Below are positions 34,572-44,643 of a DNA stretch of 64,000 nt, piece by piece. Under the pieces are notes generated by a model. It was given only the letters and a program-made list of their open reading frames with translations. It was not told where the DNA came from and did no database searches. The number at the start of each line of letters is the position of its first letter. Position 1 is the stretch's first letter. This DNA comes from Parapedobacter indicus (lineage in GTDB: Bacteria > Bacteroidota > Bacteroidia > Sphingobacteriales > Sphingobacteriaceae). The stretch spans positions 248,001-312,000 of the forward strand of contig NZ_FOQO01000009.1 in NCBI RefSeq assembly GCF_900113765.1. Direction: 5' to 3'. The translations under genes were made by a program, and so were the position numbers.

Positions 34572-37229
34572 ATGATGAGATACTACTGCGTAGTTATTCT
34601 CATTTTCACCTGCTTGTTTTGCCAAGCCCAGGATGACCGGAAAGAAGTGGTCACGTTTGAAGATGCCTACAAACGCGTGTATCACATTACCAAGCTCAGT
34701 GGGGAAACCTTCAAAATAGACGGAAAGCTGGACGAAGATACCTGGCAGCACACCGGCGAATGGTCGGAAAAGTTTTCGCAGGTCATCCCGTTCGAACGGG
34801 TATTCACCGCTTCATGGACACGCATGAAAATTTTCTACGACGATGAGAATATCTATATCGGTGTATATTGCAAGGATCGGCATCCCGAAACCATGAACGC
34901 GTTTATCGGAAACAGGGACGATAACAGCAATGGCGACCTCATCAGCATCGCATTTGACACCTACCACGATTATCGTGTGGCTCCGGAGTTTAACATAAAC
35001 CTCGGCGGAAATAAAACAGACCTGACCGTCACAGACAAACTTTCCGTCAACCTAAGCTGGAACGCCGTCTGGGAAGGGAAAACCGATATAAACCTGCCGG
35101 ATTCGAGCTGGACCGCGGAACTCAGGATCCCATTCAGCCAACTGCGTTACAACCAGAAAGATGCAGACGGAATATGGGGATTGCACGTACGACGCATCAT
35201 CCGCAGAAATAACGAAGTCCAGAACTGGAGCCTGATTCCCATCAAGAACAACGGCCACGTGTTCTCCTTCGGAGAAATGCACGGCATGAACGACCTGCCC
35301 AAACCCCGTGGCCTGGAGTTTGCTCCGTACGTGATGGGTAAGCACATTCTTGAACCCCGGATACCCGGAAGCCCTTATCAGAAAGGTAGCCAGTGGGCCG
35401 GTAGTGCTGGGCTCGATGCCAAAGTAGCCCTGCGGGATTTTACGCTGGATCTGACCTTCAATCCGGATTATGGCCAGGTGGAGGTCGACCCATCGGTGAT
35501 GAACCTATCGGCCTATGAAGTGTTTTACGACGAAAAAAGACCCTTTTTCCTGGAAGGAAAGCATATTCTGGAATTTGACAACGCTGAAGACAGAATGTTC
35601 TATTCGCGCAGAATCGGGGCGATGCCTTCCTACCCGCCCGTGGATATAGACAATGTCGATAATTTTGCCAGCACGCCCAATTTTATTCCCATCATCGGCG
35701 CCCTGAAATTAACGGGAACGAACCGGAAAGGACTTACCGTGGGCTTGCTCGAAAGCGTTACCGCCCAAACGACGTCCAAAGTAATGCGCAAAGGCGTAAG
35801 CGACCGTGAGGTAACCGAACCGCTGACCAACTACACGGTGGTACGCATCCAAAAGAATTGGGAGGGAAACACCTTATTGGGAGGTATGGCCACGGCCGTT
35901 AACCGGAATCTGACCAAAGAACACCTGCAGGAAGCCATGATCGGCAATGCATTCACCGCGGGTCTGGATTTTACCCAATATTTTGCAAACCGTCTTTATT
36001 ACATCGATGCAAAAGGTATGTTCAGTTCCCTGCATGGATCACCGGAAGCGCTGTTACGGACAAAAACGAATGCGGTCCATTATTTCCATCGCGAATCGGG
36101 AGCCGACTACTTAAATCTCAACCCCGACAGCCGTTCGATGCAGGGAACCGGCGGATATGTAAAGGTCGGAAAAAAGGGAAACGCAGAATGGAATTTCTCC
36201 GAGACCTTCAGCTGGTCGTCGCCCGGCTTTGATCTGAACGATGTGGGCTATATGAAGCAATCGGACTATAAGTTGAACGAATCCGAAATTGCCTTAAGGA
36301 AAACCGACCCATGGGGACCGTTCCGGGCTGCGGGGATCACCCTTACGCAGAAAAACGTCTGGAATTACGGAGGAGATGCGATAAATAATGACGTCGCCAT
36401 ACGTTGGAGAAGCCTGAGCATCGCGCATCGCATTGAAATGGATGTAAAAGAAACGTTCAGTTGGAATACCGTGGACAGCCGTAGATTACGAGGCGGACCG
36501 GATATGCGATACACAGCAAACTTCGAAACCAATGTAAGTGTGAACTCCGATCGCGCGAAAAGAGTCGTCTACAAATTGATTTACGATGGCCGGCATTACC
36601 TTGCCGAAGAGATAGGTTATAATCAAATACACCCTAGCTTAATCTTTCGCATCGGAAATCACATCCGCCTAACCGGGCAGTTTGACTATGCCTGGAACGA
36701 TGACAACCTGCAATATGTAAGCAGCATCCCAGTAAGCGGCTCGCCGGATGATAAAACGGAATATGTAATGGGCCGGATGCAACAGAAAACGTATGGCGTA
36801 ACGCTGAACATGCAGGTCAATCTTACCCCTGATATTTCCATCCAATATTACGGATCCCCCTTCACATCGGTGGCAAAATACGACCAATTCAAACTGGCAG
36901 CGGATACGCGGTCACATACGTATTCCGATCGGTTCCATCCGATTGAGGATCATGAAATCAGCCTCGTCAACGACTACTATTTCTTCAACACGGGCAATGG
37001 TCAGCTGTCATTTAAAAACCCCAACTTCAGTTTCAATGAATTGCGATCCAACCTGGTTGCCCGTTGGGAATACCTTCCCGGTTCGACGCTCTATCTCGTT
37101 TGGCAGCATAACCGATCCTATCAGGACCCCATATACCAGCCGGGATGGGATGGCAACCTCGATCGGATGTTTGGTTTGCCCGCCACGAATGCCCTCATGG
37201 TGAAAATTAACTATTGGTTCGGTCGCTGA
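34572..37229 (+). CDS. DUF5916 outer-membrane protein with CBM9-like N-terminus
   Basis: About 885 residues from ATG 34572 or 34575 (MRYYCVVILIFTCLFCQAQ is the signal peptide, ending in an AQ cleavage-type site). Residues ~30-230 form a carbohydrate-binding family 9-like beta-sandwich (FKIDGKLDEDTWQHTGEW, FYDDENIYIGVYCKD). The rest is DUF5916, ending in repeated amphipathic strands and KINYWFGR, consistent with an outer-membrane beta-barrel. Role unknown; the combination suggests binding or uptake of glycan-linked material. A TACTTTTG element lies at 34527-34534. Confidence 0.88.
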   Translation: MMRYYCVVILIFTCLFCQAQDDRKEVVTFEDAYKRVYHITKLSGETFKIDGKLDEDTWQHTGEWSEKFSQVIPFERVFTASWTRMKIFYDDENIYIGVYCKDRHPETMNAFIGNRDDNSNGDLISIAFDTYHDYRVAPEFNINLGGNKTDLTVTDKLSVNLSWNAVWEGKTDINLPDSSWTAELRIPFSQLRYNQKDADGIWGLHVRRIIRRNNEVQNWSLIPIKNNGHVFSFGEMHGMNDLPKPRGLEFAPYVMGKHILEPRIPGSPYQKGSQWAGSAGLDAKVALRDFTLDLTFNPDYGQVEVDPSVMNLSAYEVFYDEKRPFFLEGKHILEFDNAEDRMFYSRRIGAMPSYPPVDIDNVDNFASTPNFIPIIGALKLTGTNRKGLTVGLLESVTAQTTSKVMRKGVSDREVTEPLTNYTVVRIQKNWEGNTLLGGMATAVNRNLTKEHLQEAMIGNAFTAGLDFTQYFANRLYYIDAKGMFSSLHGSPEALLRTKTNAVHYFHRESGADYLNLNPDSRSMQGTGGYVKVGKKGNAEWNFSETFSWSSPGFDLNDVGYMKQSDYKLNESEIALRKTDPWGPFRAAGITLTQKNVWNYGGDAINNDVAIRWRSLSIAHRIEMDVKETFSWNTVDSRRLRGGPDMRYTANFETNVSVNSDRAKRVVYKLIYDGRHYLAEEIGYNQIHPSLIFRIGNHIRLTGQFDYAWNDDNLQYVSSIPVSGSPDDKTEYVMGRMQQKTYGVTLNMQVNLTPDISIQYYGSPFTSVAKYDQFKLAADTRSHTYSDRFHPIEDHEISLVNDYYFFNTGNGQLSFKNPNFSFNELRSNLVARWEYLPGSTLYLVWQHNRSYQDPIYQPGWDGNLDRMFGLPATNALMVKINYWFGR

Positions 37230-37241
37230 GGTAACAACTTT

Positions 37242-39080
37242 TTAAATAATCCCATACAACGGTCCACCGGATGCGCCCAGTGCATCCACCCGTTTTTCCA
37301 CCTGGGGATCTTTGATCAGTTCGGGTGCATGATGAGGCTTTTTGCGGGCATCGATAATCAGCGGTCCCCGGCACCCCCAATGTTTGTGTTGAATAAAGCT
37401 TGCTACGCCATGGATATCATGCGCAGGGTTGCTTCGGGTAAAGGCAATCCAAACCAGATTATTCACATTGGCAGCCGTAAACGCGGCATCGTCACAAAGC
37501 ACCATCAAAGCAAGTCCCGATAAATCCCGATCCGCGATCTCCCGGCACCAGGTTTCAATCCGATCGGCTTCGGTCCCCTCGTCGGTATAAGGAAGAGCTT
37601 CCACGGCTAAGATACCCGGCACGGCGAGCTTAGCAGTAGCAAACGGCCGGGGCAGTTCGAGCCCTCCCGGTAACTCGCCCCACAGCGTGCGCTTTACCCC
37701 GCCCGCAGCTGCGAAAACGACCTTGGAACCGGCATTCAGCCCATCTCCCGAATAATCCAGCGTATCGATGGTAGTCCGGGTATGGAAATGCAGGTCGCGC
37801 TCAAAATCCATCCGCTCCAGCATATGCTTTAGGAATCCCGGAATGTCGTGTATATCAAGCTGCGGATTGTCTTCGTATGCCGCAATAAAAAGGTATTTGG
37901 CCAGGCTCAATTGATTTTTGCCCAATATCTGATTGGCAATCGTGAGGATTTCCTGTGGCCTCTCGGATTTAAGGTAAGGCGTATATCGCTCGCTACCGAT
38001 CGCAAAAAGCAGCGGATGTACACCTGCGGCGTCCACGGCGTGGACAGCATGGAGCCCGTTTATTTCCTGCGGTATGGCCGAGCCGGTGATCTCATGGATC
38101 AGGGCACCGAAACTGGTATCCTCCTGCGGCGGGCGCCCCACGACAGTGAACGACCAGATTGGGTTGCGGCGGTGGTACACCTTGTGCACACGCATCAGCG
38201 GAAACGGATGGGTCAAACTGTAGTACCCCAGGTGATCTCCAAACGGACCTTCAGGCTTATTTTCCTGCGGATAAACCATTCCCGTGATGACAAAATCAGC
38301 ATCCGCGGAAATACAAAAACCTTCCTCGTCGTAAAAATACCGGAACCGCCTGTTGCCCAAAGCTCCCGCAAACGTCAATTCGGATAGTCCTTCAGGCAGC
38401 GGCATCACCGCCGACAACGCATGCGCCGGAGGCCCGCCTACGAAAATGCTCACCTTTAAGGGCTGCCCCAATGCATTGGCTTTCGTTTGGTGCACCCCGA
38501 TACCCCGATGGAGCTGGTAGTGGAGACCGATTTCGCTGTCTGTCACGTAATCATTTCCCGCCAACTGGATACGGTACATTCCCAGATTGGCATGCAGGGC
38601 ACCGGGTTGGGTTACATCCTCGGTATATACCTGCGGCATAGTCACAAACGGACCACCGTCCATCGGCCAGTTAACAATCTGCGGCAACTCACTGATGCAG
38701 GTAGTACCGTGGAGGATAGGCGCTCCGCTTTTTTTCTTCCACGGAAGTGCTGAGAGTGCCGTAGATGCCACGCGGGTATAGCGCAATGGCTTTTTCAGCG
38801 CCTGCATGGGATCGGACTTAACATCCACCAGCACCTTGATTTTGTCGAGCGTGTCCCGGAACATAAACCGCGAACGCTCCAACGTGCCAAATAGGTTGGA
38901 AACCGCAGGAAACGGACTGCCCTTAACATTTTCAAACAATAGCGCAGGCCCCTGTGCATCATACACGCGCATGTGGATGGCAGCCATTTCCAGATATGGG
39001 TCTACCTCCTGCCGGATACGGATCAAATGTTTATGACGCTCCAGGTCGTTAATGCATTCGGCAAGGCTCTTGTATCCCAT
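37242..39080 (-). CDS. UbiD family decarboxylase
   Basis: 612 residues, full length for the UbiD family. It begins YKSLAECINDLERHKHLIRI and has IVNWPMDGGPFVTMPQV, GPPAHALSAVMPLPEG and the catalytic-region PEGPFGDHLGYYS (E..D, R). It decarboxylates an unsaturated or aromatic acid using prenylated FMN. In Bacteroidota such paralogues serve menaquinone synthesis or phenolic-acid metabolism. The cofactor-making UbiX lies at 11.7-12.3 kb. Its 3' end lies 13 bp from the convergent DUF5916 gene. Confidence 0.93.
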   Translation of the reverse strand: MGYKSLAECINDLERHKHLIRIRQEVDPYLEMAAIHMRVYDAQGPALLFENVKGSPFPAVSNLFGTLERSRFMFRDTLDKIKVLVDVKSDPMQALKKPLRYTRVASTALSALPWKKKSGAPILHGTTCISELPQIVNWPMDGGPFVTMPQVYTEDVTQPGALHANLGMYRIQLAGNDYVTDSEIGLHYQLHRGIGVHQTKANALGQPLKVSIFVGGPPAHALSAVMPLPEGLSELTFAGALGNRRFRYFYDEEGFCISADADFVITGMVYPQENKPEGPFGDHLGYYSLTHPFPLMRVHKVYHRRNPIWSFTVVGRPPQEDTSFGALIHEITGSAIPQEINGLHAVHAVDAAGVHPLLFAIGSERYTPYLKSERPQEILTIANQILGKNQLSLAKYLFIAAYEDNPQLDIHDIPGFLKHMLERMDFERDLHFHTRTTIDTLDYSGDGLNAGSKVVFAAAGGVKRTLWGELPGGLELPRPFATAKLAVPGILAVEALPYTDEGTEADRIETWCREIADRDLSGLALMVLCDDAAFTAANVNNLVWIAFTRSNPAHDIHGVASFIQHKHWGCRGPLIIDARKKPHHAPELIKDPQVEKRVDALGASGGPLYGII

Positions 39081-39099
39081 ATTGTTTGGTATTATTGGA

Positions 39100-39129
39100 C
39101 AAAGATAACCGATCGATGTACTTAATCAA
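39100..39129 (-). promoter_or_regulatory. Promoter of the ubiD-type gene
   Basis: -7 TATCTTTG (39107-39100) and -33 TTG (39129-39127) with 19 nt between, on the minus strand, ~20 nt before the start codon. Confidence 0.6.
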
Positions 39130-39180
39130 TCCAATTTCTTAAATTCGCCACGGAAACACGAAAAGAGAAGATAGATACCG

Positions 39181-42100
39181 ATGCAACTCACCAAGCTTGA
39201 GATAAAGGGTTTCAAAAGTTTCGGCGATAAAATAACCATCCACTTCAACGAAGGGATCACTGCCATCGTGGGTCCAAATGGATGCGGCAAGTCCAATGTG
39301 GTGGATGCAATCCGGTGGGTACTGGGCGAACAGAGCACCCGCATGCTGCGTTCGGAAAAGATGGAAAACATCATCTTTAACGGCAGCAAAAACCGCAAAG
39401 CTGCCAATCTTGCTGAAGTATCGCTCTCATTCGACAATACGAAGAACATTCTGCCGACGGAGTTTTCGCAGGTAACCATCACACGTAAACTCTACCGAAA
39501 CGGCGAAAGCGAATACCGGCTCAATGACGTTAAATGCCGTCTCAAAGACATTACCGATCTCTTTCTGGATACCGGTATCGGAGCCGATACCTACTCCATC
39601 ATTGAACTTAAAATGATCGACGAGATCATTAACAACAAGGAAAATTCACGCCGGAACCTGTTTGAGGAGGCTTCGGGAATTTCCAAATACAAAGTCCGGA
39701 AGAAACAAACCCTCGGTAAACTGAAAGATACAGAAAGTGATCTGGAACGGGTAGACGACCTCTTGTTCGAAATTGAAAAAAACCTCAAAACGCTGGAGAA
39801 CCAAGCAAAAAAAACAGAACGATACTACCGCCTCAAAGAACAATATAAAACGCTGAGCATTTCGCTGGCTTCCTACCGTATCGCCCACTTCAGTGAATCG
39901 CTGGGCAAGATCGAAGAACAGGAATTGGCACAACGTACGGAACAGACCCGCATCAACACAGAAATTGCCACATTAGAGGCGCAACTCCAACAATTAAAGC
40001 AGGAAAGCCTGGCCAAGGAGAAAAATCTGGCCACCCAACAGAAAGCAACCAACGAATATGTTGGAAAAATACGTGCATACGAAAGTGACAAAAAAGTTAA
40101 AAACGAGCAGCTTCGGAACCTGCAGGATAAAGAGGCCCGCCTGAGCAATGAGCTGAACCAAGATAAACAACAGCTCAATCACGCACTTTATAACATTAAG
40201 CGGCTCAACGAAGAACACCTCGTGGAGCAGACCAAACTGGATGGCATCACCTCCTCCCTGCACCGGCAAAAGGCCGAGGTAGATGAACTCCGCGGTCAGC
40301 AGCAAACGGCCAAAAATAAACTGGACGCCACCGTGCGCCAACATAACGAGTTACAAAACGAGATTTACAAGCTCGAAAAGGAAATTGCCGTATTGCGCAT
40401 ACAGCACGATGCGTTGGAGCAGGAGAGCGTCCGAAACATCACGGATGCCGAATCAAAGGCTTCAGAACTTGACCAATTCAATGTGTTGGTCGATCAATTA
40501 GAGGGGCAAACGGAAGCGATGCAATCGGAATACGACGCAACGATGCAATCGGAAAACGAACTCCAACAGCAAATCGCGGATACGGAAAACGCCATCCACT
40601 CCCTGAAAGACGAGCTTGTACGGGATAACCGGCAGCTCGATGCGAAGCAAAACGAATACAACCTGACGAAATCGCTGGTTGACAACCTCGAGGGCTTCCC
40701 GGAATCCATCCGCTTCCTCCGCAAAAACGCAGGATGGAAAAAGCAATATCCGTTGTTTTCGGACATCCTCTTTTGCCAGGAGGCATACCGTATCGCCATC
40801 GAAAACTACCTCGAGCCTTACATGAACCATTATGTGGTGCAACGTCAGGAAGAAGCGGTACAGGCCATCCGGCTGCTGAGTGACGCAGCCCGCGGACGGG
40901 CCAATTTCTTCGTGCTTGATGCCCTTGGCGATATACCGGCCCCAAACACGGCCGCTGCGCCCGAAAACCAGCTGATTCCTGCATTGGATATCATCAGCGT
41001 AGAAGAACAATACCTCCCCTTATGCCGCAGGCTGCTGCACAATGTGTTCCTACTCCAAACGGATGACGAGAAAGCGCTGGAAAGCAATTTACCTGCCGAA
41101 GACGTCGTCATCTTGCACAAAAGCGGCAAATTCAATAAAAGCAAGGTGGGCATGGCTGGTGGATCCGTGGGTCTGTTTGAAGGAAAACGTATCGGACGTG
41201 CGAAAAACCTAGAAAACCTGGCCAAGGAAATCAAATCGCTGGGCAATCAGATTGCCAGCCGCCAGCAAAAGCTGGATAATGATATCCAACGATTGGGAAA
41301 CCTGAAAGGAAGCTCACAAAAGGCCCGTATGGAAGAACTGGGTCAGCAACTCAACCGCCTCAACAACGAGCTGGTATCGGTAAAAACCAAGCAGGAACAA
41401 TACCAGGCATTCATTGCAAACAGCCAGAACCGCAAGCAGGATATCGAGCAGAAAATGGCCAACATCCAGCACGAGTTGAAAGAGGCCGAACCGCGGTTAG
41501 AGACATTGCAAGCCGACAAGGAAAAGCAAAGTACCGTATTGCAGGAGATGCAACGTGCATTTCAGGACCTTTCCGAAGTCCTTACCGAAAAGTCATCTGC
41601 CTACAACCAGGAGAACATCCGTTTTCATCAGCAACAGAACAAGGTATCGGGTATCGACAAGGACCTTGAATACCGGGAAAGCTTGCGGGATACGTACGAA
41701 ACCCGGATAAAAAAAAATACAGCAGAATACGAACAGGTGCAGGCAGGTATCAAAGATACGCTTCAGCATGTCGATGATTCGGATGAGGATCTGATTGCCA
41801 TGTACGCACAGAAAGAGGCTTATGAAAAAGGTCTGCAGGACGTCGAAGAAGACTACTATGCTTCCCGGGGCAAAATCAATGAAACCGAGGAGCAGGTTAC
41901 CCGGTTACGACGCCAGAAAGAACAGGTTGGCTTTTTATTCGATGAACTGCGGGATAAAAAGACTAACCTGAAACTCGATTTAAATGCATTGAAGGAACGA
42001 CTGTCGGTCGAATTTTCCATTGACATTACTGAATTGATGGCCAATCATGCGGACGAAAGCGGTGCCGATCTACCAGAGGCCGAAGATGATGAGGAAACGC

Positions 42101-42747
42101 TTCGGTTTAAAACTGAAAAACTCCGAAAACAACTGGATGAATTCGGCACCATCAATCCGATGGCAATGGAAGCTTACCAAGAGATGAACGAACGTTATGC
42201 CTTTATTATCAAGGAAAAACAGGATCTATTGGATGCCAAAAATTCATTATTGGAAACCATACAGGAAATCGATGATACCGCACGGGAAAAGTTCATGGAG
42301 GCATTTACCAAGGTACGCGAAAATTTCATCAATGTATTCCGCTCGTTGTTCAATGAAGAAGACACATGTGATCTGATCCTCACCATTCCCGAAAGCCCGC
42401 TGGAATCCGACATCGACATCATGGCCCGCCCCAAGGGCAAACGACCGCTTTCCATTAATCAGCTTTCGGGGGGCGAAAAAACGCTGACATCTACTGCGCT
42501 CCTCTTTTCACTATACCTGCTCAAGCCGGCACCCTTCTGTATTTTTGACGAAGTGGATGCACCGCTGGACGATACCAACATCGATAAATTCAATAACATT
42601 ATCCGGAAATTCTCGAATCAATCCCAATTCATCATCGTATCGCATAATAAGCGCACCATTGCCAGTACAGACATTATCTACGGCGTTACCATGGTTGAGC
42701 AGGGCGTATCACGTGTGGTAGCCGTAGATATGCGGGAAGTTGCATAG
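39181..42747 (+). CDS. smc: Chromosome segregation protein SMC
   Basis: 1188 residues, standard SMC length. N-terminal ATPase head with Walker A GPNGCGKSN at 31-39. Long coiled-coil arms (about 170-500 and 690-1000) flank a hinge around 510-680. The C-terminal head has signature LSGGEKTL near 1095 and Walker B FCIFDEVDAPLDD near 1119. Forms the ScpAB-condensin that organises and segregates the chromosome. Core gene. Confidence 0.97.
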   Translation: MQLTKLEIKGFKSFGDKITIHFNEGITAIVGPNGCGKSNVVDAIRWVLGEQSTRMLRSEKMENIIFNGSKNRKAANLAEVSLSFDNTKNILPTEFSQVTITRKLYRNGESEYRLNDVKCRLKDITDLFLDTGIGADTYSIIELKMIDEIINNKENSRRNLFEEASGISKYKVRKKQTLGKLKDTESDLERVDDLLFEIEKNLKTLENQAKKTERYYRLKEQYKTLSISLASYRIAHFSESLGKIEEQELAQRTEQTRINTEIATLEAQLQQLKQESLAKEKNLATQQKATNEYVGKIRAYESDKKVKNEQLRNLQDKEARLSNELNQDKQQLNHALYNIKRLNEEHLVEQTKLDGITSSLHRQKAEVDELRGQQQTAKNKLDATVRQHNELQNEIYKLEKEIAVLRIQHDALEQESVRNITDAESKASELDQFNVLVDQLEGQTEAMQSEYDATMQSENELQQQIADTENAIHSLKDELVRDNRQLDAKQNEYNLTKSLVDNLEGFPESIRFLRKNAGWKKQYPLFSDILFCQEAYRIAIENYLEPYMNHYVVQRQEEAVQAIRLLSDAARGRANFFVLDALGDIPAPNTAAAPENQLIPALDIISVEEQYLPLCRRLLHNVFLLQTDDEKALESNLPAEDVVILHKSGKFNKSKVGMAGGSVGLFEGKRIGRAKNLENLAKEIKSLGNQIASRQQKLDNDIQRLGNLKGSSQKARMEELGQQLNRLNNELVSVKTKQEQYQAFIANSQNRKQDIEQKMANIQHELKEAEPRLETLQADKEKQSTVLQEMQRAFQDLSEVLTEKSSAYNQENIRFHQQQNKVSGIDKDLEYRESLRDTYETRIKKNTAEYEQVQAGIKDTLQHVDDSDEDLIAMYAQKEAYEKGLQDVEEDYYASRGKINETEEQVTRLRRQKEQVGFLFDELRDKKTNLKLDLNALKERLSVEFSIDITELMANHADESGADLPEAEDDEETLRFKTEKLRKQLDEFGTINPMAMEAYQEMNERYAFIIKEKQDLLDAKNSLLETIQEIDDTAREKFMEAFTKVRENFINVFRSLFNEEDTCDLILTIPESPLESDIDIMARPKGKRPLSINQLSGGEKTLTSTALLFSLYLLKPAPFCIFDEVDAPLDDTNIDKFNNIIRKFSNQSQFIIVSHNKRTIASTDIIYGVTMVEQGVSRVVAVDMREVA

Positions 42748-42773
42748 TTTACCACAGGCATGTAGGCTGTCTA

Positions 42774-43736
42774 TCAATTATACCGGTTAGCGTAATCAAT
42801 CGGTGATAATCCGGCAATCCGTTTGAAAATATCTCTGAATGCCTTCGGATCGGTATAACCGACATCATACATGACTTCGGAAACCGTCTTCCGTCCGGTT
42901 TCCAATTGCTTTTTGGCTGCTTCTATTTTGACACGCTGGATGTATTCGATAACGGTATTGGCCGTTACCTTCTTAAACCGCCGTTCGAAGGTACGCCGCC
43001 CGATACCGAATTTATCGGCCAGCATATCAACCGTAAGCCGATTGGCGTAGTTTTGTTCGATGTATTCCTGAATCGCCAATATCAAATCATCACCATGATC
43101 TTTCTGACCCCTGAACACGCTGAATGGCAGCTGACTGTTTTTCTCGATGTCCAACAGGAAGAACTTGGAGGCGATGATCGCCATCTCGCGTGTGGTGTAT
43201 TTCTCAACCAGATATAGGAGCAGATTCCAATACGTACTGGCTCCGCCGCTCGAATACAAACCTTTCTGATGCGTGATGACCCGGTCATCTGCCAGCTGCA
43301 CCTCCGGAAAGCGTGCCCTGAATTCATTGGCAAACAACCAATGGGTTGAACACGATTTCCCATCCAATAATCCGGTAGAGGCCAGCAAAAAAGCACCAAC
43401 GCATAAACTCGCTACTTCAGCTCCGCGTTGGTATTGTTCGACGATCCAGGGATAAAAGGCCTCATTGCGGCTGATCGCTTCGCCGATGTCCCCGCTGATC
43501 GCGGGAATGATAATCAGGTCGGTCTTTTCCGCTTCTGCCAATACCCGATCGGTATGGATGGAAACCAATCCCTCATTTAGCCGCACCTCTTGGGTGAGCC
43601 CTATCGTTTGGATGTCAAAAAAAGGCCGATGTCCCGCACTTTTGAAAAATCCGTTTACGGCAGTGAACATATAACGTGGATCTACAACCGCCGCTGGCAC
43701 CGCAGTTTCCGGAACGAGTATACTTACTTTCTTCAT
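42774..43736 (-). CDS. GlxA-type AraC regulator with DJ-1/PfpI domain
   Basis: 320 residues. Residues ~1-190 are a DJ-1/PfpI-like domain with the nucleophile-elbow-like ASLCVGAFLLASTGLLDGK. Residues ~215-320 carry an AraC double HTH (LTVDMLADKFGIGRRTFERR and VSEVMYDVGYTDPKAFRDIFK with IAGLSPIDY). Such regulators sense small amino- or carbonyl compounds; effector unknown. Convergent with smc. Monocistronic. Confidence 0.92.
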   Translation of the reverse strand: MKKVSILVPETAVPAAVVDPRYMFTAVNGFFKSAGHRPFFDIQTIGLTQEVRLNEGLVSIHTDRVLAEAEKTDLIIIPAISGDIGEAISRNEAFYPWIVEQYQRGAEVASLCVGAFLLASTGLLDGKSCSTHWLFANEFRARFPEVQLADDRVITHQKGLYSSGGASTYWNLLLYLVEKYTTREMAIIASKFFLLDIEKNSQLPFSVFRGQKDHGDDLILAIQEYIEQNYANRLTVDMLADKFGIGRRTFERRFKKVTANTVIEYIQRVKIEAAKKQLETGRKTVSEVMYDVGYTDPKAFRDIFKRIAGLSPIDYANRYN

Positions 43737-43804
43737 CTAACAAAAGTAACCCAAAGCATTGTCGGAATCAACCTGTTAGTTTGTCGTTTTCACGCCTCAC
43801 ACCC

Positions 43805-44242
43805 TTATCGGTCTGTCAACCATGAATTGATTTTCGGTAGCCAGGTTTCAATTTTACGGCGGTAACGGGCCAACCAATCCCATAACCATCTATTTGGGTC
43901 CTTGCCTTGCTCTCCGCAATCAAACACCTGGCAGGAATTAAGAAAACGATTATATAAACCAAAAAGAAAGACAATACGAAGCAACTTCCTATATTTCAGT
44001 AAGAAATATTCAAAATATAGATGCCCCCATATCTCCACTGCAAACGAATCCCTCCCGATAACCAATCCGGTTCCATACAATGTTGAATAATCTGCCTGTA
44101 TGGAGTCAATTAATGAAGTTACCGTCTGTATGGGGTGAATAGCAACCGCATGTTTGAAAGCATTATCATTCTCGATATGTACCAATCCTTTATTCAAATC
44201 CACGGTCAACCAGTAGCCTTCAACCTCGTATCTCTGCTTCAT
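43805..44242 (-). CDS. Conserved hypothetical protein
   Basis: About 145 residues from ATG 44242 (an in-frame ATG at 44245 precedes it). Begins KQRYEVEGYWLTVDLNKGLV and contains HAVAIHPIQTVTSLIDSIQAD followed by AVEIWGHLYFEYF. Looks like a small mixed alpha/beta cytoplasmic protein with a hydrophobic C-terminal half. No domain recognised. A 269-bp very AT-rich spacer precedes it. Confidence 0.6.
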   Translation of the reverse strand: MKQRYEVEGYWLTVDLNKGLVHIENDNAFKHAVAIHPIQTVTSLIDSIQADYSTLYGTGLVIGRDSFAVEIWGHLYFEYFLLKYRKLLRIVFLFGLYNRFLNSCQVFDCGEQGKDPNRWLWDWLARYRRKIETWLPKINSWLTDR

Positions 44243-44245
44243 CAA

Positions 44246-44514
44246 ATAATGAATTTACAGTTTATATAATATATATTTTAATCTGATTACAAGGTAATTA
44301 TAAATTTAATTTAACTTATAATTAACACAAATATAAACTCTTTTAAAGAACTGAAAAAATGTCAGCACACTAATTTTAAAATATTCATTACAATTATTAA
44401 CTTCGTATACAGTTTTTCAGAAACTCATTTCCAAATACCTGCGCCCATTCGCTTTTTGCGATCGAGCTAATGCAGAAGGTTCATTCGTATTGTTAACGTC
44501 AAAATTTATTCAAT
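44246..44514. other. AT-rich intergenic spacer
   Basis: Strongly AT-rich (long A/T runs such as ATATAATATATATTTTAAT). Presumably carries divergent promoters for the hypothetical gene and the THX gene; no further gene seen. Confidence 0.4.
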
Positions 44515-44640
44515 ATGGGAAAAGGAGATAAAAAAACCAAACGAGGAAAAATTGTAAAGGGTTCTTACGGCAAAAGAAGACAAACCGCTAAGAAACGGAA
44601 AAAGAAATCGGCGGCGGCTCGTGAGCGTACTTCGGAATAA
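44515..44640 (+). CDS. 30S ribosomal protein THX
   Basis: 41 residues, extremely basic, starting MGKGDKKTKRGKIVKGSYGK, which matches the THX (S31e-like) family of the Bacteroidota/Thermus small subunit, where it sits at the head of 16S rRNA. The stop is 4 nt from the end of convergent rlmB. Found by hand translation because it is very short. Confidence 0.9.
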   Translation: MGKGDKKTKRGKIVKGSYGKRRQTAKKRKKKSAAARERTSE

Positions 44641-44643
44641 TTG

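Noticed and set aside
37848..38387. 179-codon plus-strand frame
   Set aside because: Antisense to the clearly identified UbiD gene; no recognisable domain.
40478..41246. Minus-strand frames of 101-170 codons opposite smc
   Set aside because: Antisense to smc coiled-coil coding sequence; Arg/Ser/Phe-rich shadow translations.
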